Positions 1-7,514 of a stretch of DNA of 16,853 bases are shown here, in pieces. The stretch spans positions 1-16,853 of the forward strand of contig JAIRXO010000007.1 in assembly GCA_031268255.1 (NCBI GenBank), read 5' to 3'. A program made the position numbers and the translations under genes. How positions within the stretch are numbered: position 1 is the stretch's first letter; each line of letters begins with the position of its first letter. The DNA is from Spirochaetaceae bacterium (GTDB lineage: Bacteria > Spirochaetota > Spirochaetia > Treponematales > Breznakiellaceae). The notes under the pieces were generated by a model that saw nothing but the letters and a program-made list of their open reading frames with translations, did no database searches and was not told the origin of the DNA.

Positions 1-752
1 ATGTGCTTGACATGGCCATGGGACTCAGGGATCGGGAGCCTGTTTTTGAAACCCTTCGTACTCCGGGCTCCGCGTATTTTGAAATTCCCCCCAGGCCCGA
101 CGGGGTCTTTATCTCAGGCGGGGTTGCCGACGCGGTATATGAGGCGGCGGATGACCCCTTTGTCTATGGCGATATAGGCCCGCTTCTGGGGAAAGCCCTC
201 AGGCAGAGCGCCCTCTGCACCACGCTTCAGCTCCTCCGGGGCGGCGAAACCATCAGGGCGACGGTGGTGGGCGCGGGAAGCTGTACGGTAAGCCTTTCGG
301 GCAGTACCATTTTTTACCGTGGCGCCGTATTCCCCAGAAAGAATGTACCGGTGCTGCGCCTCCGCCCCGCCGAGGAAGCGGCCTGTTACCGTGGCGAGGA
401 CGGCCCCCTTGCCGAGCGTGCGGCCTGGTTTCTTTCCCAGCATGACAGCGACGATCTGGCGCTTTCCCTTGCCGGAATGAGGAACCCCGGTTATGATGAA
501 CTTAACGCCGCGGCGGGTGTGTTCTCCCGCTGGACCCCTTCCCTTAAACCCTCCTCGCCCCTTATTATTGTTACCGAGAAGGATATGGCCAAGGCTCTGG
601 GCCAGATGATTGCCGCGAGGCTGCCGGAAGAACGGCCCCTGACCGTACTGGATTCCATACGCGCCGGTGAACACAGCTATCTTGATCTGGGCAGGCCGGT
701 CATGGGCGGCATCACCGTTCCTGTGGTCATCAAAACACTGATTTTCGGGTAG
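1..752 (+). CDS. eutA: EutA, ethanolamine ammonia-lyase reactivating factor (3' part)
   Basis: Partial gene cut by the left window edge; about 250 C-terminal residues remain of a family of roughly 470. The frame is open to the window start, so the GTG at position 3 is not taken as a start. EutA is a chaperone-like ATPase that frees inactivated cobalamin from ethanolamine ammonia-lyase so that fresh adenosylcobalamin can bind. Recognisable EutA landmarks are a glycine-rich ISGGV segment near residue 38 of the visible part, DIGPLLGKAL near residue 57, and the block VVGAGSCTVSLSGSTI near residue 88. The C-terminal segment with DLGRPVMGG and PVVIKTL is also typical. The nucleotide-binding N-terminal half lies outside the window. 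The stop is followed after 3 nt by eutB, so the pair is probably translationally coupled. Identity is secure. Confidence 0.95.
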   Translation, partial: VLDMAMGLRDREPVFETLRTPGSAYFEIPPRPDGVFISGGVADAVYEAADDPFVYGDIGPLLGKALRQSALCTTLQLLRGGETIRATVVGAGSCTVSLSGSTIFYRGAVFPRKNVPVLRLRPAEEAACYRGEDGPLAERAAWFLSQHDSDDLALSLAGMRNPGYDELNAAAGVFSRWTPSLKPSSPLIIVTEKDMAKALGQMIAARLPEERPLTVLDSIRAGEHSYLDLGRPVMGGITVPVVIKTLIFG

Positions 753-755
753 GCT

Positions 756-2114
756 ATGTATCAGGTTAAACTGCTTGGCGAGAGTTTCAGTTTTAAGGAT
801 GTCAAGGAAGTGCTGGCCAAGGCCAACGAGGAAAAATCCGGCGACATACTTGCCGGAATCGCCGCCACAAGCGCCCTTGAGCGGGTGGCCGCGAAACAGG
901 CCCTTGCCGAAATGTCTCTCCATGATCTCAGGGAAAATCCCGTTGTTCCCTATGAGGATGATGAGGTTACGCGGCTCAACCAGGACGGCCTTAACGAGAC
1001 AAGCTACAACGGCATTAAGGACTGGACTGTGGCCCGGCTCAGGGAATGGCTTTTAAGCGAAACGACCTGTGTCGAGGACATACGCCGGGTTTCCCGCGCC
1101 CTGTCCGCGGAGATGGTCGCCGCGGCAGCCAAGCTCATGACCAACCTTGACCTTGTGTACGCCGCGTCACGCATCAGGGTTCCCGCCCACTGCAATACCA
1201 CTATAGGACTCCGGGGCCGCCTGGCCACAAGGCTCCAGCCCAATCATACCACCGATGATGTTGAAGGCGTTACCGCCTCGGTTTTTGAAGGATTAAGCTA
1301 CGGCTGCGGCGATGCCCTCATAGGCCTTAATCCGGTCAACGATACGGTTGCCGGCGTTACCGAAATACTCAGGCGTTTTGACGAAATAAAACGGCGCTTT
1401 GAGATTCCCACCCAAATCTGCGTTCTGGGCCATATTACCACCCAGATTGAAGCGGTCAGGAAGGGCGCGCCCTGCGACATGATTTTTCAGTCCATCGCGG
1501 GAAGCGAAAAGGGTAACGCCGCCTTTGGTTTCAGTTCCGAACACATACGGGAGGCCGGAGCCCTCCTTGCCCGCCAGGGGACCGGAACCGGTCCCAATGT
1601 GCTTTACTTTGAAACCGGCCAGGGTTCGGAGCTTTCAAGCGAATCCCATTACGGTGCGGACCAGGTAACCATGGAGGCCCGCTGTTATGCCTTTGCCAGG
1701 GTCTTTAAACCCTTCATGGTGAATACCGTAGTGGGCTTTATAGGCCCCGAATACCTCTATGACGGTAGGCAGGTAATACGGGCGGGCCTTGAGGATCATT
1801 TTATGGGCAAACTTTCCGGTATCCCCATGGGCTGCGACTGCTGCTATACTAACCACATGATGGCCGAACAGAATGATCTTGAAAATCTTTCCATGCTTCT
1901 CGGCCAGGCCGGCGTCAACTATATACTGGGGATTCCCACCACCGATGATGTGATGCTGAACTACCAGAGCAACGCCTATCATGATGTTCAGGCAATACGG
2001 GAAAGCCTTGGTTTGCGGCCCATTGCCGAATTTGAACGATGGCTTGAGAAAATGGGCATTATGGAAAACGGGAAACTTACTCCCAGGGCCGGAGACCCGA
2101 CTATCTTCGGGTAA
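756..2114 (+). CDS. eutB: Ethanolamine ammonia-lyase, large (alpha) subunit EutB
   Basis: Catalytic subunit of the adenosylcobalamin-dependent lyase that converts ethanolamine to acetaldehyde and ammonia inside the microcompartment. The 452 residues match the usual ~453. The active-site residues of the E. coli enzyme are recognisable with a one-residue offset: R159 (LATRLQPN), E286 (YFETGQG) and D361 (PMGCDCCYTNH). The conserved blocks NTVVGFIGPEYLYDG, RAGLEDHF and DDVMLNYQS are intact, so the enzyme should be active. The ATG lies 3 nt after the eutA stop, with only a weak GGTAGG-like ribosome site, which fits coupling to eutA. EutC, encoded next, completes the B12-binding site. This is one of the surest calls in the window. 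Confidence 0.98.
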   Translation: MYQVKLLGESFSFKDVKEVLAKANEEKSGDILAGIAATSALERVAAKQALAEMSLHDLRENPVVPYEDDEVTRLNQDGLNETSYNGIKDWTVARLREWLLSETTCVEDIRRVSRALSAEMVAAAAKLMTNLDLVYAASRIRVPAHCNTTIGLRGRLATRLQPNHTTDDVEGVTASVFEGLSYGCGDALIGLNPVNDTVAGVTEILRRFDEIKRRFEIPTQICVLGHITTQIEAVRKGAPCDMIFQSIAGSEKGNAAFGFSSEHIREAGALLARQGTGTGPNVLYFETGQGSELSSESHYGADQVTMEARCYAFARVFKPFMVNTVVGFIGPEYLYDGRQVIRAGLEDHFMGKLSGIPMGCDCCYTNHMMAEQNDLENLSMLLGQAGVNYILGIPTTDDVMLNYQSNAYHDVQAIRESLGLRPIAEFERWLEKMGIMENGKLTPRAGDPTIFG

Positions 2115-2131
2115 GATTGAATATGAGAGAC

Positions 2132-2136
2132 GGAGG
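2132..2136 (+). promoter_or_regulatory. Ribosome binding site fixing the eutC start
   Basis: A perfect GGAGG ends 6 nt before GTG 2143, the best spacing for any candidate start in this frame. It favours the 348-residue EutC over a 402-residue version starting inside eutB at 1981. Confidence 0.8.
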
Positions 2137-2142
2137 CATACA

Positions 2143-3189
2143 GTGAACGGCGGAGACCGGATTGGGTCCATAGTGGCCGAGGTCATTGAAGAATATCTTT
2201 CCTCAAAGAACTCCGGGTCCCCCGCCGCGGCAAAAATTCCCTCCACGGTAAAAACTCCTGCCACGGCCAAGCTGTCTGCCGTGGTCAGGCCACCTGACAC
2301 AGCCACCACGGCGGGGCAAGCCGCTTCGCCGGGAGACCCCTATGCCGGAAAAATATCGCGGGAGGCGGCGCTCAAGATTCCCGCCGGGCGTCAGGCCGTC
2401 CCCGCCGCCGGAATACTCAGTCCCCCGGACGTGAAACCAAAGGAAGAAGGCATGGCCGCCGGCGCGGAGAGGCAGGAATGGGCGGTGCGGAATCCCGAAC
2501 TCCTCAAACGTATGCAAAACGCGACTTCCGCCCGTATTGGGGTTGGCCGGGCCGGGCCCCGGCTCAGGACAGGCACCCTCCTCAAACTCAGGGCCGATCA
2601 TGCCGCCGCCAGAGACGCGGTATTCCGTGATGTATCGGCGGAACTGCTTGAGAGCCTCGGCATCCCGGCTGTGGAGAGCCGCTGCGCAAACCGCCAGGAA
2701 CACATTACCCGGCCCGATCTGGGAAGGCGGCTTTCCGCCGGAGCCCTTAAAAACGCCGGAGAATATTTTGAGAAAGGCAAGGATGTCCAGATCATTGTTT
2801 CGGACGGGCTTTCTTCCCGGGCCATAGAAGCCAATCTTGCCAATCTTTATCTGGTGCTTGCCGACGGGTTAAAGGCAAAAAACATAAGCACCGGAAAACC
2901 CGTTTTTGTACGCTTCGGCAGGGTCGCCATCGAGGATGAGATCGCCGAAATTACCGGGGCAAAATTAGTGTGCATACTTATAGGAGAGAGACCGGGTCTT
3001 GCTACCGCCGAAAGCATGAGCGCCTATCTTTGCTACGAAGCAAAAATGGGCCAGAGTGAATCCCGGCGTACCGTAGTCTCAAACATTCACGCCAACGGTA
3101 TACCTGCCGCGGAAGCGGGGGCCTATCTTGTTGATCTGATAGAAAAAATACTGGAGAAGAAAGCCAGCGGGGTTGACTTTAAGCGGTAG
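2143..3189 (+). CDS. eutC: Ethanolamine ammonia-lyase, small (beta) subunit EutC, long linker form
   Basis: Small subunit that binds adenosylcobalamin together with EutB. The start is placed at GTG 2143, six nt after a GGAGG site at 2132-2136, because upstream in-frame ATGs lie inside eutB and lack such a site. The product is 348 residues, about 50 longer than E. coli EutC. The N-terminus (residues 5-21, RIGSIVAEVIEEYLSS) is a predicted amphipathic helix resembling the EutC targeting sequence known from Salmonella. A Pro/Ala/Thr-rich linker of about 75 residues follows, and the core begins near residue 110. Core landmarks are VSDGLSSRAIEANL, GERPGLATAESMSAY and NIHANGIPAAEAGAY. The extra length lies in the linker, so core function is expected to be normal. 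eutL follows after 17 nt. Confidence 0.95.
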   Translation: MNGGDRIGSIVAEVIEEYLSSKNSGSPAAAKIPSTVKTPATAKLSAVVRPPDTATTAGQAASPGDPYAGKISREAALKIPAGRQAVPAAGILSPPDVKPKEEGMAAGAERQEWAVRNPELLKRMQNATSARIGVGRAGPRLRTGTLLKLRADHAAARDAVFRDVSAELLESLGIPAVESRCANRQEHITRPDLGRRLSAGALKNAGEYFEKGKDVQIIVSDGLSSRAIEANLANLYLVLADGLKAKNISTGKPVFVRFGRVAIEDEIAEITGAKLVCILIGERPGLATAESMSAYLCYEAKMGQSESRRTVVSNIHANGIPAAEAGAYLVDLIEKILEKKASGVDFKR

Positions 3190-3206
3190 AATTTTTTGGA
3201 GGATAC

Positions 3207-3863
3207 ATGAAAGGCGATGCGATAATTACCAGGATTCTCTGTACCCGGATTATACCAAACGCGGACGCGGCTTTGCTTGAAAAACTGGGCGCTCCGCGGG
3301 GGGACCGCTGTCTTGGCATTATCAGTACGGACAGTGATGATGTTTCCTACATAGCCCTCGATGACGCCACCAAGCGGGCCGAGGTCAGGGTTCTTTACGC
3401 GAAAAGCCTGTACGCCGGAGCCAAAAACGCCTCGACCCGCCTGGCCGGAGAGTTTATCGGCGTACTCTCAGGTCCGGGTCCCGCGGAAGTCAGAAGCGGC
3501 CTTGAAGCTGCCGCATCCTGCATACGCCATGACGCCCATTTTCTAAACGCCGATGATGCCGGTTCAATTTATTTTCTTGCCCATACGGTTTCCCAAAGCG
3601 GGACCTATCTTTCAAAGATCGCCGCGGTAGACAGGGGTACTCCGCTGGCCTATCTTATCGCGCCGCCCGCCGAGGCCCTGCCCGCCCTGGACGCGGCCCT
3701 CAAGGCGGCCAAAGTTTCCCTCAAGGTTTTTTACGGCCCCCCGACGGAAACCAACTTTGCCGGGGCCATACTTTCGGGAGAACAGGCCGCCTGCCGCGCC
3801 GTCTGCGAAGCCTTTGCCCAAAGCGTTTACGGGACAGCCGCACGGCCTCTGGACATAGAGTAA
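3207..3863 (+). CDS. eutL: EutL, tandem-BMC-domain trimeric shell protein
   Basis: Shell protein with two fused BMC domains that forms pseudohexameric trimers with a gated central pore in ethanolamine microcompartments. Its 218 residues match the ~219 of E. coli EutL. Recognisable features are the N-terminal stretch LCTRIIPNADAALLEKLG, the middle block with DDATKRAEVRVLYAKS, and the second-domain segments DDAGSIYFLAHTVSQSGTYLSK and KVFYGPPTETNFAGAILSG. A GGAGGA site at 3198-3203 precedes the ATG. It lies between the lyase genes and eutE, the usual company of eutL. The call is secure. Confidence 0.96.
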   Translation: MKGDAIITRILCTRIIPNADAALLEKLGAPRGDRCLGIISTDSDDVSYIALDDATKRAEVRVLYAKSLYAGAKNASTRLAGEFIGVLSGPGPAEVRSGLEAAASCIRHDAHFLNADDAGSIYFLAHTVSQSGTYLSKIAAVDRGTPLAYLIAPPAEALPALDAALKAAKVSLKVFYGPPTETNFAGAILSGEQAACRAVCEAFAQSVYGTAARPLDIE

Positions 3864-3887
3864 GCCGGGACAAAGAGGAGCGGCAGT

Positions 3888-5435
3888 ATGGATAAGGATT
3901 TGGAATCCATTCAACAGGTGCGGGATCTTGTCGCCGGGGCCGGAGAGGCCCGGAAGATACTGGCATCGCTTGGACAGGAAGAGCTGGACCGTTTTTGCCT
4001 CGCGGTACGGGATGCCTGTGTGCGTCAGGCGGAATCTCTGGCAAAGATGGCCGCCGAGGAAACCGGATTCGGTGTTTGGCAGGACAAAGTTCTTAAAAAC
4101 CTTCTTGGAAGCCATACTACCTGGGAGAGCATCAAAAATCTGAAAGTTGTCGGCGTACTCAGTGAAGACAGAATACGGGGCATAACGGAAATCGGCGTCC
4201 CCATGGGCATAGTGGCGGCACTGATTCCCTCGACCAATCCCACTTCCACAGTGATGTACAAGACCCTTATCGCCATAAAGAGCGGCAACGCCATTGTCAT
4301 AAGCCCTCATCCCAATGCCCTGCGCTGCATACTTGAGACGGTGCGCGTCATAAACGGCGCTCTTGCCCAGACCGGCGCTCCCCCGGGTCTTGTGGGCTGC
4401 ATAAGCCTGGTAACGGGCGAAGCGGTAAACACCCTCTTGCGGCACCGGGATGTAGGTATTATCCTCGCTACAGGAGGCGAGGCCATGGTCCGCGCCGCCT
4501 ACTCTTCGGGGAATCCCGCCATAGGCGTCGGGCCGGGTAACGGGCCGGCCTTTATAGAAAGGAGCGCGGATATTTCTCAGGCGGTCAGGATGATCATGGA
4601 CAGCAAGACCTTTGACAATGGCACCATCTGCGCCTCGGAGCAGTCCGTTGTAGCCGATGCTCCTATAGCCGGTGCGGTTCTCAAGGAATTTTCCGCACAG
4701 GGCGCGTATATATTGAACGAGGCGGAAAGCGCCGTGGTGAAAAATCTGCTTTTTTCAGGCAGCCGCATGAATCCGAAAATAGTCGGCAGGACGGCTGGCT
4801 CTATCGCCGGTATGGCCGGCATACAGGTTCCTCCCGGAACCAGGGTGTTGATTTCTCCCCAGACCGAAGTATCCAGGGATAATCCCTATTCACGGGAAAA
4901 ACTCTGTCCTGTCCTGGGCTTCTACACCGAGGACGGCTGGGAAAACGCATGCAAACGCTGCATCCGTATATTGGAAAATGAGGGCGCGGGACATACCATG
5001 GTGATTCACAGTAAAGACGAAAAAATCATCAGGGAATTTGCCATGAAGAAGGCAGTGTCCCGGCTCTTGGTGAATACCCCCGGCGCACTGGGCGGCGTGG
5101 GGGCAACCACAAATCTCGCCCCGGCCCTGACCTTAGGCTGCGGCGCTGTGGGCAAGAGTGCTACCAGCGACAACATTACGCCCCTCAACCTCATCAATAT
5201 ACGGCGTGTTGCCGCGGGCTGCCGTTCCCTTGATGACATACGCAGGGAAGGAGAGGCCCTGCTCCGCCGGGCGCCGGGCGCCGGAGTAGACGGCGGCGTT
5301 AGGCCAATGCCCGGAACAGGCGCGGCGGCCGACAACGCCAGGGCCCAGGGTCAGTTAAGCGCCGCTGACGTGGAAGCGATTACCGAGCTTGTCATGGAAC
5401 GGCTCTCCGGTTTGAAACCGGCCAATATATGCTAG
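3888..5435 (+). CDS. eutE: EutE, CoA-acylating acetaldehyde dehydrogenase with C-terminal encapsulation peptide
   Basis: Oxidises acetaldehyde with NAD+ and CoA to acetyl-CoA in the compartment lumen. The aldehyde dehydrogenase core covers about residues 1-455. The catalytic cysteine is C248 in FDNGTICASEQS, with GVGPGNGPAFIE at 213-224 and PSTNPTSTVMYKT at 114-126 in the nucleotide and CoA regions. The protein has 515 residues, against about 467 in E. coli. It lacks the N-terminal helix used for encapsulation there and instead carries a Gly/Pro/Ala linker (about 463-489). This ends in an amphipathic segment (491-510, SAADVEAITELVMERLSGLK) that looks like an encapsulation peptide moved to the C-terminus, as seen in some other microcompartment aldehyde dehydrogenases. 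AGAGGAG at 3874-3880 gives a good start. The function call is firm; the targeting role is inferred. Confidence 0.95.
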   Translation: MDKDLESIQQVRDLVAGAGEARKILASLGQEELDRFCLAVRDACVRQAESLAKMAAEETGFGVWQDKVLKNLLGSHTTWESIKNLKVVGVLSEDRIRGITEIGVPMGIVAALIPSTNPTSTVMYKTLIAIKSGNAIVISPHPNALRCILETVRVINGALAQTGAPPGLVGCISLVTGEAVNTLLRHRDVGIILATGGEAMVRAAYSSGNPAIGVGPGNGPAFIERSADISQAVRMIMDSKTFDNGTICASEQSVVADAPIAGAVLKEFSAQGAYILNEAESAVVKNLLFSGSRMNPKIVGRTAGSIAGMAGIQVPPGTRVLISPQTEVSRDNPYSREKLCPVLGFYTEDGWENACKRCIRILENEGAGHTMVIHSKDEKIIREFAMKKAVSRLLVNTPGALGGVGATTNLAPALTLGCGAVGKSATSDNITPLNLINIRRVAAGCRSLDDIRREGEALLRRAPGAGVDGGVRPMPGTGAAADNARAQGQLSAADVEAITELVMERLSGLKPANIC

Positions 5436-5439
5436 GAGG
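5434..5439 (+). promoter_or_regulatory. AGGAGG ribosome site for eutM, overlapping the eutE stop
   Basis: The site shares its first two bases with the TAG stop of eutE. It lies 3 nt before ATG 5443 but 9 nt before ATG 5449, which argues for the second ATG as the start of eutM. Confidence 0.7.
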
Positions 5440-5448
5440 CAAATGAAG

Positions 5449-5745
5449 ATGGCAGAAACATTGTTAGCTCTGGGTATGGTAGAAACCAAAGGACTGGTCG
5501 CTTCGGTAGAAGCCGCCGATGCCATGGTTAAGGCAGCCAATGTGTCCCTCATAGGAAAGGTCCATGTGGGCGGGGGGCTTGTGACCGTCATGGTCAGGGG
5601 TGATGTAGGCGCCGTTAAAGCGGCTACCGACGCGGGCGCTGCGGCCGCGGCCAAGGTCGGCGAACTGGTATCGGTCCATGTGATTCCCCGGCCCCATACG
5701 GATGTGGAAGGCATACTTCCTACCCTAAAGACCACTGACAAATAA
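5449..5745 (+). CDS. eutM: EutM/PduA-type hexameric BMC shell protein
   Basis: Single BMC-domain protein forming the flat hexameric facets of the shell. From ATG 5449 it has 98 residues. ATG 5443 adds two residues, but its ribosome site is too close. The sequence follows E. coli EutM closely: LALGMVETKGLVASVEAADAMVKAANV, then the pore-loop region HVGGGLVTVMVRGDV, then AATDAGAAAAAKVGELVSVHVIPRPH. It is the only ordinary single-domain hexamer of this type in the visible operon, so it is probably the major facet protein. eutT follows 17 nt downstream. Confidence 0.95.
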   Translation: MAETLLALGMVETKGLVASVEAADAMVKAANVSLIGKVHVGGGLVTVMVRGDVGAVKAATDAGAAAAAKVGELVSVHVIPRPHTDVEGILPTLKTTDK

Positions 5746-5762
5746 GCGTTTCATTGCGGACG

Positions 5763-6509
5763 ATGAAAACTATTACCCAGGCCGATCTCCGCAGTCTGCT
5801 TTTACCGGACGGCTGCAGGAAATATACTCCGCCTGAGGGGGCCTATGTGACCCCGGAGGCCAGGGACTACCTTGCCCTGCGGGGCATAGCCCTGGATGAA
5901 TCAGAAGAAAGTCAGGGAGAAGCGGCGGCCATGCCTGTGGTTCCCATCGAGGACCGGGGAGACTCTACCTTCGTGCATGCTGAAACCGGCGAGCGTTTCA
6001 GGCGCAAGCCCGAACATCTTACCCATCTCTCAGGCAGGCGTCTTGTAAGCAAGGAGTCTCCGCGCATAGCCTTCCGGGGCCGCATTGATTCCCTTGAGGC
6101 GGAAGTCCTTGAGGCCCAGGTCCTGGCGGACAGCCTGGGAGAAACATGGTACCGCGAAGCCCTGGGCGAGGTACTGTCCTGCCTCAGAAATATTCTCGCG
6201 GCGGAGGTAACGGAAAAACCCCTGGCGCCGCCTGAGCTTTTCGGCCTTGACGCGGAGGAGCTTCACCGGCAGAGCCATGATATACAGGGAAGTTTCGGCA
6301 TTGCCCATCCTGTTCCCCATTACCGCATGGGCCCCCTCGCCCTGCGCCTCAATACCCTGCGCACCGGTATACGGGAGGGAGAACTCATGGCGGTAAAAGT
6401 TTTTGCCCCGGGCGGGCATGCGGAGCGGGAGGATATCATCCTCGCCATGAACCGGCTTTCCAGCGCCCTGTACTGGCTTTTTTGCCGCCTTGTCTCGGGA
6501 AGCGCATGA
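5763..6509 (+). CDS. eutT: EutT, ATP:cob(I)alamin adenosyltransferase lacking the Cys metal motif
   Basis: Transfers the adenosyl group from ATP to cob(I)alamin to make the cofactor of EutBC. From ATG 5763 it has 248 residues (family ~250-267); a TTG at 5754 in frame is a weaker option. Both have poor ribosome sites. Family blocks seen are KPEHLTHLSGRRLVSKESPR (83-101), LFGLDAEELHRQSHD (159-173) and ILAMNRLSSALYW (226-238). The region that carries the metal-binding H-x11-C-C-x2-C motif in Salmonella EutT has H72 but no cysteine. The only cysteines are at 18, 140 and 241. That matches the Firmicutes type known not to need a metal ion. The first ~45 residues are a separate small module, like the EutQ N-terminus and repeated at the end of PduL. 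The stop overlaps the pduL start (ATGA). Confidence 0.9.
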   Translation: MKTITQADLRSLLLPDGCRKYTPPEGAYVTPEARDYLALRGIALDESEESQGEAAAMPVVPIEDRGDSTFVHAETGERFRRKPEHLTHLSGRRLVSKESPRIAFRGRIDSLEAEVLEAQVLADSLGETWYREALGEVLSCLRNILAAEVTEKPLAPPELFGLDAEELHRQSHDIQGSFGIAHPVPHYRMGPLALRLNTLRTGIREGELMAVKVFAPGGHAEREDIILAMNRLSSALYWLFCRLVSGSA

Positions 6510-7453
6510 TGGACAAAGCGGAAATCAGGGCCATCGTCGAAAAGGTTCTCAGCCGCCGGGGGCTCTTCGCGCCGCCGCAAGACCAGACGCTCCCGCAGGG
6601 CCGGATGCCGCTACAGAGTCAGATACCGACCCAGGGGCAGATGCCGCCTGAACCCCGGCAGCCGCCTGAGCCGGGCAAATTATCCCTTGAGGTCTCGGCG
6701 CGGCATGTACACCTTACCAGGGAAGCGGTAAAAAGACTTTTTGGCGGTGATGAGGCGCTCAGGGCGCGGCGCGCTCTTTCCCAGCCGGGGGAATTTTTAA
6801 GTGAACAGAGGGTAAGGCTTAAAGGCCCGGACGGTGTTCTGGATAATGTCGCCATACTGGGCCCTGAACGCGGTGCGGTGCAGGTGGAACTTTCCCTGAC
6901 CGATGCCCGCATGCTCGGCATTGACGCCCCACTCAGGCTGTCAGGCGATTTATCGGACGCGGCGGAAGTAGAAATCGAAGGCCCCTCGGGGAGCATCAGG
7001 GCGAAGGCCGCCATAGTGGCAAAGATTCACCTGCACCTGAGGCCCGTGGATGCCGAAACCCTGGGGCTGAAGAACGGCAGTTCCGTCTGTGTCCGTGTAA
7101 AAAGCCGCCGCCCACTTACTTTTGAGGACGTGCCGGTGCGGGTCAGGGATGACTTTATGCCGGCCCTGCATATTGATTTTGATGAAGCCAACGCCTGTAT
7201 GTACCGGAAGGGCGACTCCTTCGAAATACTTTCCTCTGCGGCGGCGGGGAAACCAGCGGGAGCAGGGAAACCAGCGCGGAACGAAGCGGCTCCCCGGAGG
7301 ACAGGGCGAAAGACAGCACTCGTAACCGAGGCCGACGCGAAGAAACTTGTCAGGACCGGGGGCAAAATACAGCTTCCCGGAGGAACCATAGTAACCCCCG
7401 CGGCGAAAGATGTTTTTTACGAGGCTCATTGCAGGATTGAATGGGAACAGTAG
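6506..7453 (+). CDS. pduL: PduL-type phosphotransacylase with encapsulation peptide and EutT/EutQ-like C-terminal module
   Basis: Converts acetyl-CoA and phosphate to acetyl phosphate, recycling CoA in the compartment; it replaces the Pta-like EutD. The start at ATG 6506 overlaps the eutT stop (ATG 6509 is equally possible). The product is 315 residues, about 100 longer than Salmonella PduL. Order of parts: amphipathic encapsulation-like helix (residues 2-18, AEIRAIVEKVLSRR); a Pro/Gln-rich linker with a 12-residue imperfect repeat (22-58); then the core with paired PduL domains. The core carries zinc-ligand motifs HVH (67-69) and HLH (175-177) and the block ALHIDFDEANAC (220-231). A Gly/Lys/Pro linker (244-268) follows, then a ~45-residue module (270-315, with LVTEADAKKL and GGTIVTPAAKD). 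That module resembles the EutT N-terminus, and I know no role for it here. Confidence 0.92.
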   Translation: MMDKAEIRAIVEKVLSRRGLFAPPQDQTLPQGRMPLQSQIPTQGQMPPEPRQPPEPGKLSLEVSARHVHLTREAVKRLFGGDEALRARRALSQPGEFLSEQRVRLKGPDGVLDNVAILGPERGAVQVELSLTDARMLGIDAPLRLSGDLSDAAEVEIEGPSGSIRAKAAIVAKIHLHLRPVDAETLGLKNGSSVCVRVKSRRPLTFEDVPVRVRDDFMPALHIDFDEANACMYRKGDSFEILSSAAAGKPAGAGKPARNEAAPRRTGRKTALVTEADAKKLVRTGGKIQLPGGTIVTPAAKDVFYEAHCRIEWEQ

Positions 7454-7481
7454 CGTTATGCGTTAATGTTTGGTTAAACCC

Positions 7482-7497
7482 GGCGGCTTTCGCCGCC
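7482..7497 (+). other. GC-only hairpin between pduL and eutN
   Basis: A perfect 6-bp stem, GGCGGC then loop TTTC then GCCGCC, sits in the longest gap inside the operon (61 nt). No U-tract follows, so it is unlikely to be a full intrinsic terminator. An mRNA-stability or processing element, or partial attenuation, is possible but not shown. Confidence 0.5.
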
Positions 7498-7514
7498 TAT
7501 ACAGGAGTTACGGG

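Noticed and set aside
114..923. - strand open frame of 269 codons opposite eutA/eutB
   Set aside because: Antisense to eutA and eutB; no family resemblance.
1981..2142. Longer EutC start inside eutB
   Set aside because: It would overlap conserved eutB codons, and GGAGG points to GTG 2143.
1635..2309. - strand open frame of 224 codons opposite eutB/eutC
   Set aside because: It is antisense to certain genes and has no recognisable motif; long antisense frames are common in GC-rich DNA.
3612..4445. - strand open frame of 277 codons opposite eutL/eutE
   Set aside because: Antisense shadow of two secure genes, with low-complexity composition and no ribosome site logic.
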